Assembly (NCBI GenBank): GCA_016793305.1
Contig: JAEUHU010000103.1
Coordinates: 1 to 15,321 of the forward strand
Reading direction: 5' to 3'
DNA: 15,321 nucleotides
DNA from: Planctomycetota bacterium
GTDB lineage: Bacteria > Planctomycetota > UBA1135 > UBA2386
Below, one piece after another: positions 15,267 to 15,321 of the stretch. The notes beneath the pieces are model-generated. The model worked only from the letters and a program-made list of their open reading frames with translations. It was not told where the DNA came from and did no database searches. A program made the position numbers and the translations under genes. Positions within the stretch are counted from its first letter, which is position 1. Each line of letters starts with the position of its first letter.

Positions 15267-15321
15267 TCAGAAACTCAGGCGGGTGGTCAGGACGAAAAGG
15301 TGTGCGGTCGGATCGCCGGCC
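15267..15321 (-). CDS. C-terminal end of a probable outer-membrane beta-barrel protein (cut by window edge)
   Basis: The last 17 codons of a leftward gene read AGDPTAHLFVLTTRLSF and then stop (TGA at 15269-15267). The alternation of hydrophobic and polar residues, ending in a terminal phenylalanine, is the signature of the last strand of an outer-membrane beta-barrel, recognised by the BAM complex. The stop lies only 2 bases before the ATG of the beta-helix lipoprotein, so the gene belongs to the same operon. The reading is tentative because only 17 residues are visible; the barrel family cannot be named. Confidence 0.5.
   Translation of the reverse strand, partial: AGDPTAHLFVLTTRLSF

Overview
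This is a GC-rich bacterial window (by eye about 70% G+C, with strong G/C at third codon positions) holding ten genes, packed with no gap above about 70 bases. One gene reads rightward at the left edge. The other nine, the last cut by the right edge, all read leftward and meet it tail to tail at about 2256-2283. Several features suggest Planctomycetota: an ECF-type sigma gene beside a membrane Ser/Thr kinase fused to a sulfatase-modifying-factor (FGE/SUMF1) domain, a parallel beta-helix surface lipoprotein, carboxypeptidase-regulatory-like repeats, and few Shine-Dalgarno sequences. Myxococcota or another large-genome, signalling-rich phylum is a real alternative. No rRNA, tRNA, IS element, CRISPR array or phage gene is visible.

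Layout. 30-2255 (+): a fusion of an FAD monooxygenase and an Old Yellow Enzyme, of the 2-aminobenzoyl-CoA / salicylyl-CoA hydroxylase type (aromatic CoA-thioester catabolism). 2284-5196 (-), in transcription order: an exported SH3-domain protein, a lipoprotein M48 metalloprotease translationally coupled to it, and an MscS-family channel with a C-terminal cyclic-nucleotide-binding domain. 5264-11210 (-), in transcription order: a CHASE2 class III nucleotide cyclase, a transmembrane Ser/Thr kinase with an FGE-like domain, and an ECF-type sigma factor. 11250-15321 (-), in transcription order: the last codons of a probable outer-membrane beta-barrel protein, a beta-helix lipoprotein with a 19-glycine linker, and an exported protein with five carboxypeptidase-regulatory-like repeats.

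How the genes may work together (inference). The leftward genes may form one long transcription unit or a few nested ones. It would run from surface proteins (barrel, lipoprotein, repeat protein), through three signalling devices (cyclase, kinase, sigma factor), to envelope maintenance (SH3 protein, M48 protease) and a channel that could respond to the cyclase product. The cyclase and kinase each have a predicted domain outside the cytoplasmic membrane, and the sigma factor lies directly downstream of the kinase with no anti-sigma gene in view. The most interesting possibility is a surface-sensing system with both second-messenger and phosphorylation outputs. Nothing in the sequence proves that the parts act together.
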